Shown: positions 29,931 through 37,212 of the stretch, in pieces | Layout of the letters: the number at the start of each line of letters is the position of its first letter | How positions within the stretch are numbered: position 1 is the first letter of the stretch | Origin: Pantanalinema sp. | GTDB lineage: Bacteria > Cyanobacteriota > Sericytochromatia > S15B-MN24 > UBA4093 | DNA length: 38,103 bases | Assembly: GCA_036704125.1 (NCBI GenBank) | Contig: DATNQI010000001.1 | Location: 1-38,103, forward strand | Direction of reading: 5' to 3' | The notes under the pieces: generated by a model | What the model saw: only the letters and a program-made list of their open reading frames with translations | Databases searched by the model: none | What the model was told of the DNA's origin: nothing | Position numbers and translations under genes: made by a program

Positions 29931-30608
29931 ATGAGCCAGTACAAGAGCGTCTTCGACATCATCGGTCCGGTCATGGTCGGGCCTTCCAGCTCGCACACCG
30001 CCGGCGCCGTCCGGATCGGGGCCTTCGCGCGCACCATCCTGGGCGCCACCCCGCGCCGCGCCGAGATCCTCCTGCACGGCTCGTTCGCCGAGACCGGCCC
30101 CGGGCACGGCACCGACAAGGGCCTGGTCGGCGGCCTGCTCGGCATGGCCACCGACGACCCGGACATCCGGTACGCCTTCGCGCGCGCCGAGGCCGAGGGC
30201 ATGGCCTTCACCATCGGCAAGACCGATCTCGGCCCCAAGGTCCATCCCTGCTCGGCCCGCCTCGTCCTCGAGGCCCCCTCGGGCGACACCATCCAGCTCA
30301 CGGGCACCTCGATCGGGGGCGGCAACGTCGCCATCACCGAGGTCAACGGTTACCAGGTCCGGCTGAGCGGCGAGTTCCCCACCCTCGTCACCGTCCACGC
30401 CGACACCCCGGGCGTCATCCTGCAGGTCACGCGGATCCTCGCCGAGCATGGCATCAACGTCGCCTTCATGAACGTGGCGCGCCAGCAGAAGGGCCGCGAC
30501 GCCTTCATGACCATCGAGGGGGACCACGCCATCCCGGATCCGGCGCTCTCGGCCATCGCCGAGCTGCCGGAGATGAAGATGGTCCGCTACCTGCCCAAGC
30601 TCTCCTGA
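29931..30608 (+). CDS. sdaAB: L-serine dehydratase, beta subunit
   Basis: With the alpha subunit this forms an iron-sulfur L-serine dehydratase that converts serine to pyruvate and ammonia. The 225 residues start with the diagnostic SVFDIIGPVMVGPSSSHTAG (6-25), then LLHGSFAETGPGHGTDKGLV and VHPCSARL, and end with an ACT domain (about 150-222, LVTVHADTPGVILQVTRILA), a common allosteric amino-acid sensor. GAAAGG lies before the ATG. The alpha subunit gene starts 16 nt downstream. Confidence 0.95.
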   Translation: MSQYKSVFDIIGPVMVGPSSSHTAGAVRIGAFARTILGATPRRAEILLHGSFAETGPGHGTDKGLVGGLLGMATDDPDIRYAFARAEAEGMAFTIGKTDLGPKVHPCSARLVLEAPSGDTIQLTGTSIGGGNVAITEVNGYQVRLSGEFPTLVTVHADTPGVILQVTRILAEHGINVAFMNVARQQKGRDAFMTIEGDHAIPDPALSAIAELPEMKMVRYLPKLS

Positions 30609-30624
30609 GAGGACCCCCGACGCC

Positions 30625-31506
30625 ATGACCGACACCGAGATCCAGTTCCACACGATCGCCGACCTCCTCGCCCTGGCCGAGGACCTGGGGGTGGGCATCG
30701 GCGAAGTGACCCTGCGCTACGAGATCCAGGCCTCCAACTTCCCCCGCGCCTCGATCCACAACGCCATGCTCGCGCGCTGGAGCATCATGCTCGAGGCCAT
30801 GCAGCGCGGCACCGAGGCCCCCAAGACCGGGCTCGGCGGCCTGGTGAGCGGCACCGGCTACGCCATGGCCCACCACGTCCCCAAGCTGCTGGACCCCATC
30901 ACCGCGGGAATGGCTGCCCGAGCACTCGCCGTCAACGAGTGCTCGGCCGGCATGGAGCGGATCGTGGCGGCCCCCACCGCGGGCTCCTCGGGCATCCTTC
31001 CCGCCACCCTGTGGGGAGCCTCGGAGCGTCTCGGCAGCACCCCCGAGCAGGTCGTGAACGCCCTGTTCGTGGCCGCGGGGCTCGGGATGGTGATGGCCAA
31101 CAACGCGACCATCTCGGGCGCCAAGGGAGGCTGCATGGCCGAGGTGGGCGTCAGCACCGGAATGGCCGCAGGTGCCGCCTGCGAGCTCGCGGGGGGAAGC
31201 CCGCGCCAGGTCGTCCACGCCATGGCCCTCGGCGTCAAGAACACCCTGGGTCTGGCCTGCGATCCCGTCGGTGGCCTGGTGGAGGTCCCCTGCATCAAGC
31301 GCAACGCCCTGTACAGTGCCATGGCCATGGTCGCCGCCGAGCTCGCGCTGGCGGGGATCGAGAGCTTCATCCCGCCCGACGAGGTCATCTCGGCCATGAA
31401 GGAGATCGGCGAGGCCATGCCCAGCCAGTACAAGGAGACCGCCTGCGGCGGCCTGGCCATCACCCCCACCGGCAAGAAGGTGATGGACGCCAAGGTCACC
31501 CTCTAA
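30625..31506 (+). CDS. sdaAA: L-serine dehydratase, iron-sulfur-dependent alpha subunit
   Basis: The catalytic subunit, 293 residues. Cysteines for the [4Fe-4S] cluster are at C106 (NECSAGMERIVAAPTAGSSG), C170 (ISGAKGGCMAEVG), C212 and C223 (GLACDPVGGLVEVPC). The last three are the usual ligands, so the cluster should be oxygen-sensitive. The ATG at 30625 lies 16 nt after sdaAB and is preceded by GAGAGGA. A TPR gene starts 22 nt after its stop. Fits amino-acid catabolism beside the lysine-fermentation gene at the left edge. Confidence 0.96.
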   Translation: MTDTEIQFHTIADLLALAEDLGVGIGEVTLRYEIQASNFPRASIHNAMLARWSIMLEAMQRGTEAPKTGLGGLVSGTGYAMAHHVPKLLDPITAGMAARALAVNECSAGMERIVAAPTAGSSGILPATLWGASERLGSTPEQVVNALFVAAGLGMVMANNATISGAKGGCMAEVGVSTGMAAGAACELAGGSPRQVVHAMALGVKNTLGLACDPVGGLVEVPCIKRNALYSAMAMVAAELALAGIESFIPPDEVISAMKEIGEAMPSQYKETACGGLAITPTGKKVMDAKVTL

Positions 31507-31528
31507 TTCCGAGCGAGTACAGCCAATC

Positions 31529-32068
31529 ATGTGGTGGTTCAAATCCAAGAACAAGGCCCGGGACATGGTCCGGGAGCACCTGGAGCGCGGCCTGGAGTTC
31601 GCTGCCGACGCTCACCTCGAGGAGGCCGAAAACGAGTTCACGGCCTCCCTCGAGATCGCGCCCGACTTCAAGCCGACGCGCCTGGCCTTCGGCGCCTTTT
31701 TGCGCGAGCACGGCCGGTACGACGAGGCGCTCGTCCACTACCATCACCTCATGAAGGTCGATGCCGAGGACCCCGTTCCCTTCTTCGAGATGGGCGAGAC
31801 CTACCTGCTGGCCGGCCGGCGCGACTGGGCGGTCGCCCAGTACCGGCAGGCCCTGCTGCGCGACGCCGACCACCCCCGGGCGCAGGCCCGGCTCAACGAG
31901 GCGGCCGCCGAGCAGATCGACTTCGCGGTGGGCGAGGAGGGCTCCCTTCGCGAGCGCCAGGTCCTCGCGCTCGCGCAGTTCAAGCAGGCCAAGGCCCAGA
32001 TCAAGCGCCAGCGCTCGCTGGGCTATCGCCTGCGCCACCTCCTTTCCCGAACGGCCCCGCGGGACTGA
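31529..32068 (+). CDS. Small tetratricopeptide repeat protein
   Basis: A 179-residue cytosolic protein with a Trp/Lys-rich start (MWWFKSKNKARDMVREHLER), about three TPR units (ERGLEFAADAHLEEAENEFT, FGAFLREHGRYDEALVHYH, GETYLLAGRRDWAVAQYRQA) and a basic helical tail (AKAQIKRQRSLGYRLRHLL). It follows the serine dehydratase genes by 22 nt without a strong ribosome site, so it is probably read from that transcript. Function unknown. Confidence 0.82.
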   Translation: MWWFKSKNKARDMVREHLERGLEFAADAHLEEAENEFTASLEIAPDFKPTRLAFGAFLREHGRYDEALVHYHHLMKVDAEDPVPFFEMGETYLLAGRRDWAVAQYRQALLRDADHPRAQARLNEAAAEQIDFAVGEEGSLRERQVLALAQFKQAKAQIKRQRSLGYRLRHLLSRTAPRD

Positions 32069-32100
32069 CCCCGGGCCCGACCTGAACCCCCGATCGCTTC

Positions 32101-32129
32101 TTGGAGGCGGCCTCTGGCTCCGGTATCAT
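32101..32129 (+). promoter_or_regulatory. Promoter for the zinc-ribbon gene
   Basis: TTGGAG (32101-32106), a 17-bp spacer and TATCAT (32124-32129), with the GTG start at 32176. Confidence 0.55.
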
Positions 32130-32175
32130 CGCGACGGCGTGCGCGAGCCGCCGAAGAGTGCCGAGGAGAGCCGTC

Positions 32176-33054
32176 GTGGATCGAGGATCGCATCCCGCAG
32201 AGAAACGCTACACCCTCAAGCACCAGGGAGCTCAGCCCCGGGTCTTCTTGCGCTGTGTCTCGTGCGGGGCGAAGGCCGGTGGGGACGGCGCCTTCTGCGC
32301 CCGGTGCGGTAACCCGCTGCTCGGCTCGGCGAAAATCGCCTGCCTCGGCTGTGGCAGCGACGCGATCGCGCCGGGCGATCGCCACTGCGGCGCTTGCGGA
32401 GCCTACCTGCCCAGGGCGTCTCGCCCTAGCGGGGAGCAGCGCGCAACGCCCTGGCTCAGCCGTACCGCCAAGGCCCTGGCGGCCACGGCCGTGGCGGCTG
32501 GGCTCTGGCTCGGCGCGCAGGGGATCGGCCTGGTGCGCGGGGCGATCTCGCACGCCCCGAGCCTTGCCGGCATCAAGGTCGGAGACGCCCAGCAAGCGGT
32601 CGAACGACGCATCGGCAAGCCGGACGTCAAGCCGACCGAGGTCTTCTGGAACGGGGTGGACGGCAAGCCTCACCGGGTCGGGCTCTGGAGGTACGGCCTG
32701 ACCCCCGACTCCGAGGTCGCAAACCTGACCGTGACCTTCCTGGACGGCAAGGTCTACCAGGTCGGTGCGCTCGACAGGATGTACCCGACGAGCGAAGGGC
32801 TGCGCGTGGGCGATCGCATCGCCAAGGCCAGCCGCCTCTACGGCACCCCGATCGAGGAGAACCTGGTCTCCGGCCTGATGCCCATGAAGTACGTGCGACA
32901 GGGAGTCGTGGTCAAGGTCGTGACCATGCCGGGCGACGATCGGGTGCTCGCGGTCGGGCTCGAGTCCCCGCGCGCGCTGCCGACGGCCTCGGCGGACGAC
33001 GGCGCGATGGGCGAGCGCAAAGGCCTCGATCGGATCACGACCACCCCGCTGTGA
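32176..33054 (+). CDS. Double zinc-ribbon, single-pass membrane protein
   Basis: A 292-residue protein. The N-terminal cytosolic part has two zinc ribbons, C27-x2-C30/C41-x2-C44 and C56-x2-C59/C71-x2-C74 (the second within CLGCGSDAIAPGDRHCGACG). A transmembrane helix (about 98-120) follows. The extracytoplasmic remainder (about 125-290) contains two related units, KVGDAQQAVERRIGKP and RVGDRIAKASRLYGTP. Each leads into strands, in the manner of GVGDS or 'SmpA/BamE-like' sequence repeats. GTG 32176 is preceded by GAGGAG at 6 nt, and a promoter lies upstream. Its role in envelope sensing is only a suggestion. Confidence 0.78.
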   Translation: MDRGSHPAEKRYTLKHQGAQPRVFLRCVSCGAKAGGDGAFCARCGNPLLGSAKIACLGCGSDAIAPGDRHCGACGAYLPRASRPSGEQRATPWLSRTAKALAATAVAAGLWLGAQGIGLVRGAISHAPSLAGIKVGDAQQAVERRIGKPDVKPTEVFWNGVDGKPHRVGLWRYGLTPDSEVANLTVTFLDGKVYQVGALDRMYPTSEGLRVGDRIAKASRLYGTPIEENLVSGLMPMKYVRQGVVVKVVTMPGDDRVLAVGLESPRALPTASADDGAMGERKGLDRITTTPL

Positions 33055-33060
33055 TCCCGG

Positions 33061-33861
33061 CTAGGCCCGCTGGCACTCGGGACAGTAGTAGGTTCCGCGG
33101 CCGCCCACCCTGGTCTTGAGGATGGGGGTGGAACAAACCGGACAGGCCGCCTTTTCTCTCGCGAAGACCCTCAGAAAGTCCTGGTTGGTGCCGTAGCGGC
33201 CCATGCCGTCCCGGTAGTCCCTGAAGGTGGTCCCCCGGTGCTCGATGCCGTGACGCAGGACCTCGCGGATCGCCGCGTGGAGGCGCTCGGCTTCGGCGAA
33301 GCTCAGCGCGCCGCGCTCCGGATGAAGGCCCGCCAGGTGGAGGGCCTCGTCCACGTAGATGTTGCCGAGCCCGGCGACCACCTTCTGGTTCAGCAGCAGC
33401 GGCTTCAGGGTCCGGGCGCGCGCCGTGCGCCGGGCGAAGGCCTCGAGCCCGAACTCCGGCGACAGGGGCTCGGGCCCCATGGCTGCCAGGGTCGGGATGG
33501 TCCCGTAGGCGCCGGGGGGCACCACCTGCAGCCGGCCGAAGCGCCGCGGATCGTTGAAGAAGAGCCCCGTGCCGTCGTCGAGGAAAAAGCTCACGCGCAG
33601 ATGCCGCATCCCGGCGCTTGGCGCCGCGGCGACCGCGAGTTGGCCGGTCATTCCCAGGTGGATGACGAGATCCCTGTCGCCCAGCGCGGCGATCATGTAC
33701 TTGCCGCGCCGGCGCAGCGCCTCCACGCGCCGGCCCTCGGCGTCGCGCAGGTCCCGGTAGTGCGGGTCCACCAGCGCCTGCGCGACGCGGGTGATCCGGC
33801 GCCCGAGCAGGAGGGGCTCGAGATCGGTTCGGATGGTCTCGACTTCGGGCAGCTCAGGCAT
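33061..33861 (-). CDS. mutM: Formamidopyrimidine-DNA glycosylase (MutM/Fpg)
   Basis: Removes 8-oxoguanine and formamidopyrimidines from DNA. The 266 residues begin MPELPEVETI, with catalytic P2 and E3. A lysine in the beta-clamp (GKYM, about 54), HLGMTGQL, FNDPRRFGR, NQKVVAGLGNIYVDEAL and a C-terminal zinc finger (CPVC and CPEC separated by 16 residues) complete the set. GAGGAGG precedes the ATG. mutY lies about 350 bp upstream on the same strand, with a small opposing gene between, so the two repair genes of the 8-oxoguanine system are neighbours but not one simple operon. Confidence 0.97.
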   Translation of the reverse strand: MPELPEVETIRTDLEPLLLGRRITRVAQALVDPHYRDLRDAEGRRVEALRRRGKYMIAALGDRDLVIHLGMTGQLAVAAAPSAGMRHLRVSFFLDDGTGLFFNDPRRFGRLQVVPPGAYGTIPTLAAMGPEPLSPEFGLEAFARRTARARTLKPLLLNQKVVAGLGNIYVDEALHLAGLHPERGALSFAEAERLHAAIREVLRHGIEHRGTTFRDYRDGMGRYGTNQDFLRVFAREKAACPVCSTPILKTRVGGRGTYYCPECQRA

Positions 33862-33962
33862 CGGGCCTCCTCGTCTCGGTGACCATGGTACCCGGGGCCC
33901 GGCCCCGCGTTAAGGGCCGCTCGAAAGCGTGGTAAGATGGGCACCTCAAGAGAGGAGCCCCC

Positions 33963-34232
33963 ATGCCAGTCAGCCTCAGCGAGCGCATCGATGCGCTCTT
34001 CGACCAGATGATCGAGCAGCAGCGCGCCAAGGTCCTGCGGATCGCGCGAGAGATCAACCCCACCATCACCCCGGACGACGTGCTGAACCCCCACGACTTC
34101 CCCGATCTGAACGTCGATGCCCAGTACAACTTCGAGGACGGGATCCTCTCGGGCTACATCGGGGCCCAGATGGCCGTGCGCGCCGAGATGGCCTCGCTCG
34201 CCCACGCGAGCGAGTCACGCGAGGTCGGTTAG
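33963..34232 (+). CDS. 89-residue protein of unknown function between mutM and mutY
   Basis: A short acidic, mainly helical protein (SERIDALFDQMIEQQRAKVL, REINPTITPDDVLNPHDFPD, FEDGILSGYIGAQMAVRAEM). No motif known to me. Supporting evidence is GAGAGGAG at a proper distance, an extended -10 TGGTAAGAT (about 33929-33940) upstream, and a sequence pattern unlike a frame shadow. Its 3' end overlaps mutY by 18 bp in antisense, so expression of one may disturb the other. Confidence 0.7.
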   Translation: MPVSLSERIDALFDQMIEQQRAKVLRIAREINPTITPDDVLNPHDFPDLNVDAQYNFEDGILSGYIGAQMAVRAEMASLAHASESREVG

Positions 34233-35360
34233 CCCCAGCCCCAGCTGGCGAGGCGCCTCGAGTGCGGCGAGGATCTTGAGCTGCGCCTGCGGGAAGGCGA
34301 ACGCCTCCAGGCCCTCCGGGTGCACCCAGCGCCGATCGTCCGTTTCGCCGGGCAGGACCGCCCCGGCGGCGGGGTGGGCCGTGAAGGCCCGGTAAACGGC
34401 GCTGAGGTGGGTGAACTGGTGCGAGACCGTCACCAGAGGCGTCACCGCGGCCAGCCCCGGGCCGAACCGCTCGGACCAGGCGAGCGCTAGCCCCGTGGCC
34501 GGCTCGACCTCGGCCAAGAGTTCGAAGGTCGGGAACTCCCAGAGCCCACCGAGCAGGCCTTTTGTCGGCCTGCGGATGATGAGCAGCCGGCCCAGGGGAT
34601 CGGCGATCAGGCCGACCGCGAACGTCACGGGCCGCGGCGGAGCCTTCTTGCTCTTGACGGGCAGCTCTTCGACCCGACCGGCGGCTTTCGCCCCGCAGAG
34701 CGCCGCGAGCGGGCAGGAGGCGCACGCCGCCTGCCGGGGGGTGCAAACCGTCGCCCCGAGCTCCATCAGGGCCTGGTTGAACCACCGGGCCCCACCGGTG
34801 GGGATCAGCCGTGCGGTGAGATCCTCGAAGCGCTTGCGGCTCTGGGGCCTGGCGATGTCGTCCTCGACGAGAAAGAGGCGCGAGAGGACCCGGAACACGT
34901 TGCCGTCCACCGCCGGTCGCGGCAGGTCGAAGGCGATCGAGGCGACGGCCCCCGCCGTGTAGTCGCCGATGCCGGGCAGCGCCCGGATGGCGTCGTAGTC
35001 CTCGGGGAAGATCCCCTGGTGCCCGGCCACGATCTCCCGGGCGGCCTTCTGGAGGTTGCGCGCCCGCGAGTAGTAGCCGAGGCCCTCCCAGTGCTTCAGG
35101 ACGTCGTCGATCGGCGCCGAGGCGAGCGCCTCGACCGACGGGAAGCGCCGCATGAAGCGGTCGTAATAGGGGATGACCGTCGCCACCTGAGTCTGCTGGA
35201 GCATGACCTCCGACACCCAGATCCGGTACGGATCGCGCGTCTCGCGCCACGGCATGGGGCGCTTGTTCGCCTCGAACCAGGCGAGCAGATCGGCCGCCAG
35301 CACGCTCGCGCGCCCGGGCGACAGCGGGATCGGTTGGAAGGAAGGTGTTTTCGAGGCCAT
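34215..35360 (-). CDS. mutY: A/G-specific adenine DNA glycosylase (MutY)
   Basis: Removes adenine paired with 8-oxoguanine. The 381 residues show catalytic E51 in EVMLQQTQV, the helix-hairpin-helix PGIGDYTAGAVAS (129-141), D152 in VDGNVFRV, and the iron-sulfur cluster ligands C206-x6-C213-x2-C216-x5-C222. A C-terminal Nudix-like domain (about 240-370, GGLWEFPTFELL) recognises 8-oxoguanine. I use ATG 35360; TGGTACGCT (35369-35377 on the minus strand) lies 8 nt upstream and there is no ribosome site, so the message is probably almost leaderless. The 3' end overlaps the 89-residue gene. Confidence 0.96.
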   Translation of the reverse strand: MASKTPSFQPIPLSPGRASVLAADLLAWFEANKRPMPWRETRDPYRIWVSEVMLQQTQVATVIPYYDRFMRRFPSVEALASAPIDDVLKHWEGLGYYSRARNLQKAAREIVAGHQGIFPEDYDAIRALPGIGDYTAGAVASIAFDLPRPAVDGNVFRVLSRLFLVEDDIARPQSRKRFEDLTARLIPTGGARWFNQALMELGATVCTPRQAACASCPLAALCGAKAAGRVEELPVKSKKAPPRPVTFAVGLIADPLGRLLIIRRPTKGLLGGLWEFPTFELLAEVEPATGLALAWSERFGPGLAAVTPLVTVSHQFTHLSAVYRAFTAHPAAGAVLPGETDDRRWVHPEGLEAFAFPQAQLKILAALEAPRQLGLGLTDLA

Positions 35361-35387
35361 CAGGCAGCAGCGTACCACCCAAGAAGC

Positions 35388-35421
35388 CGCGGCCGCAACG
35401 CCCGTGGGCGTTGCGGCCGCG
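35388..35421. terminator. Long perfect hairpin between mutY and the Gly/Ala-rich gene
   Basis: A 15-bp perfect stem (arm starting CGCGGCCGCAACGCC) with a 4-nt loop CGTG. It follows the stop of the minus-strand 35441-36712 gene by 20 bp and precedes mutY. No T-run, so it may terminate or stabilise the 3' end. Confidence 0.6.
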
Positions 35422-35440
35422 CTTGAACGCTGATGGGAGG

Positions 35441-36712
35441 CTAGACGCCGGCCAGCCCGAGCATGGAATCGAGCGCCTCGGACTTCTGCTCGGCCGCGGC
35501 CTCCTTGACCGCCGCGCCGGTATCGGTGTCCATGAAGTCGCCGAAGGCATCGGCGAACTGGTCCCAGTCATCCGATTGGGCGGCCTTGAAGGCCTTGGTG
35601 GCCGCAGGCAGCACGTCGCCCATGGTCTTGGACACGTTCTCGCTCAGCACGCCCGAGTCCTTGAGGGCGCCGAGGGCTCCGTCGAAGCCGCCGTTGTTGT
35701 AGGCGTCCACCACTCCGCCGAGCTTGCCGAGCTCCGGGGTGTCGGTGATGTTGCCCATGCCCTTGAGGATCGCGCCGGCGTCCTGCTTGAGGACCCCGTT
35801 GGCCACGCCCACCGCGTCGTTGAGCACGCCCATGGTCTTGTCGTCGAAGAACTTGCCGAGGCCGTCCTTGCCGCCGATGGCGCCGAGCAGGGCCGCGGGG
35901 TCCTTGTTCTCGATGGCGTTCACGGCGCCGGCGCCCATGGTCATGTACTTGCCCGCGTCGCCGCCGACCATGCCGCCCAGCGCCCCGAGGCCGCCCGCAA
36001 GTCCGCCCTTCTCGACGGCGCCCAGGATCTCGGCGCCCTTGGCGCCCCACTTGGCGACCTCGCCCAGGGTGCCGCCCAGGCCGCTCGCGGCCCCGGCGAT
36101 CGCGCCCAGGGCGGACTTCAGGTTTCCGCTCTTGAGGGCCTCCGCGAGTTCGATGGCCTTCATGGCCATCTGGGCGTACTTCATGGCCATCGAGACGACC
36201 TGGAGGCCCGGCACGAACATGGCCACCAGCGAGAGAACCGGCAGGACCTTCGCGACCAGGTTCTTGAGCTTGCTGAGGAAGCCGCCCTTCTTCTTCTTGG
36301 GGGCCTCGGCCTTCTTGGCCTTGCCGGTGGCCTGGCTCGAGATGTCGACCTCGCCCTCGTTGCCCACCGCCGACGCCGCGCCGTTCTTCATGTTGAAGAC
36401 CTGCTGCATGACGTTGAAGCGGTTCTGGTCGTCCACGTTGTCGAGGTTGAGGGCCTTGGGAGCCCCGCCGGCCGGCAGAAGGTCGCCGCCCGCCTCGGGC
36501 TTGATGGCGCCGCCGCCCACGCTCGGAAGGGAGAGGCCGGAAGCCTCGCCCTTGGCCTTCTCCATCGGAGTTTCGAGGTACTGGACGCCGGATTCCACGT
36601 CGGTAACGACCGGGCTCTCGACAGGTGCTTGAGCCGCCTCGAGCGGACCGGTCTTCGCCTTGTAGAGGCCGCTATTTTGAATGTTTGCCAACGTCGGGTC
36701 GATGCCGCCCAT
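35441..36712 (-). CDS. Gly/Ala-rich hydrophobic protein, translocator- or pore-like (unknown)
   Basis: A 423-residue protein with no N-terminal signal peptide. The first 130 residues are hydrophilic and disordered (MGGIDPTLANIQNSGLYKAK), ending in a basic KKAEAPKKKKGG patch. A hydrophobic helix follows (about 147-180, KVLPVLSLVAMFVPGLQVV). The remainder is tandem amphipathic helices rich in Gly, Ala and Asp, with recurring forms such as GALGGMVGGDAGKYM, LLGAIGGKDGLGKFF and GALGALKDSGVL. This layout recalls secreted translocators or pore-formers, but no family can be named. A clean AAGGAG lies 7 nt before the ATG, and a strong hairpin follows the stop. The upstream 100 bp are A+T-rich compared with the window. 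Confidence 0.8.
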   Translation of the reverse strand: MGGIDPTLANIQNSGLYKAKTGPLEAAQAPVESPVVTDVESGVQYLETPMEKAKGEASGLSLPSVGGGAIKPEAGGDLLPAGGAPKALNLDNVDDQNRFNVMQQVFNMKNGAASAVGNEGEVDISSQATGKAKKAEAPKKKKGGFLSKLKNLVAKVLPVLSLVAMFVPGLQVVSMAMKYAQMAMKAIELAEALKSGNLKSALGAIAGAASGLGGTLGEVAKWGAKGAEILGAVEKGGLAGGLGALGGMVGGDAGKYMTMGAGAVNAIENKDPAALLGAIGGKDGLGKFFDDKTMGVLNDAVGVANGVLKQDAGAILKGMGNITDTPELGKLGGVVDAYNNGGFDGALGALKDSGVLSENVSKTMGDVLPAATKAFKAAQSDDWDQFADAFGDFMDTDTGAAVKEAAAEQKSEALDSMLGLAGV

Positions 36713-36811
36713 ACGATTCTCCTTTTGCGTCAGGGGGTCAGTTACGGTCTTTATGGACGGCTCCTCGTTAAATATTGTCGAAGCGAATCAACGGACTGTT
36801 AAATCTCGATT

Positions 36812-37024
36812 TTATTTCCGTTGGGTCCAGGCCGGAGTGGCCGAGGGGGTGGCCGTGCGCGCGGCGGGCACGGGGCGCTCGGACTTGAAGACCCATCCCG
36901 CCTGGACAGGGACGGGGCGAGGCGCCGCGGGGCCACCCGTCGCATGGCAAGCCGCCGAGAGCATTGCGCCCAAGCAGAGGATCAAGGATGCGGGCCTGAG
37001 CCGTTCGCGTCGCGCCGTCTTCAT
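36812..37024 (-). CDS. Small lipoprotein
   Basis: A 70-residue protein with a short basic start (MKTARRERLRPAS), a hydrophobic helix and a lipobox LSAAC, then a proline/alanine-rich mature part of about 45 residues (ATGGPAAPRPVPVQAGWVF). TAGAAT (37032-37037) lies 7 nt before the ATG and there is no ribosome site, which fits a leaderless transcript. The gene is too short for certainty, but the intact lipoprotein signal and the start arrangement support it. It ends 100 bp before the Gly/Ala-rich gene on the same strand. Confidence 0.6.
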   Translation of the reverse strand: MKTARRERLRPASLILCLGAMLSAACHATGGPAAPRPVPVQAGWVFKSERPVPAARTATPSATPAWTQRK

Positions 37025-37212
37025 GGCGTCGATTCTAGCCCGAGGGGCACGCCTCGCTTGTTCGGCGAGACCGCCAAAAAACTTGGGGCGCCAGAGGGGC
37101 TGTAAGCAAGCGACAATCAATCGATTCTGCTATCATGCCGTCAGGCGATCCGGCCCCCCTCGTGCGTCGGCGCGGTTCGCGCTCCCTACTTCTCGCACCA
37201 GAAGGACCTGTC

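Noticed and set aside
36781-36822. CAACGGA/TCCGTTG inverted repeat as an operator or terminator
   Set aside because: One arm lies within the last codons of the small lipoprotein gene, the loop is about 20 nt, and the stem only 7 bp; chance is likely.
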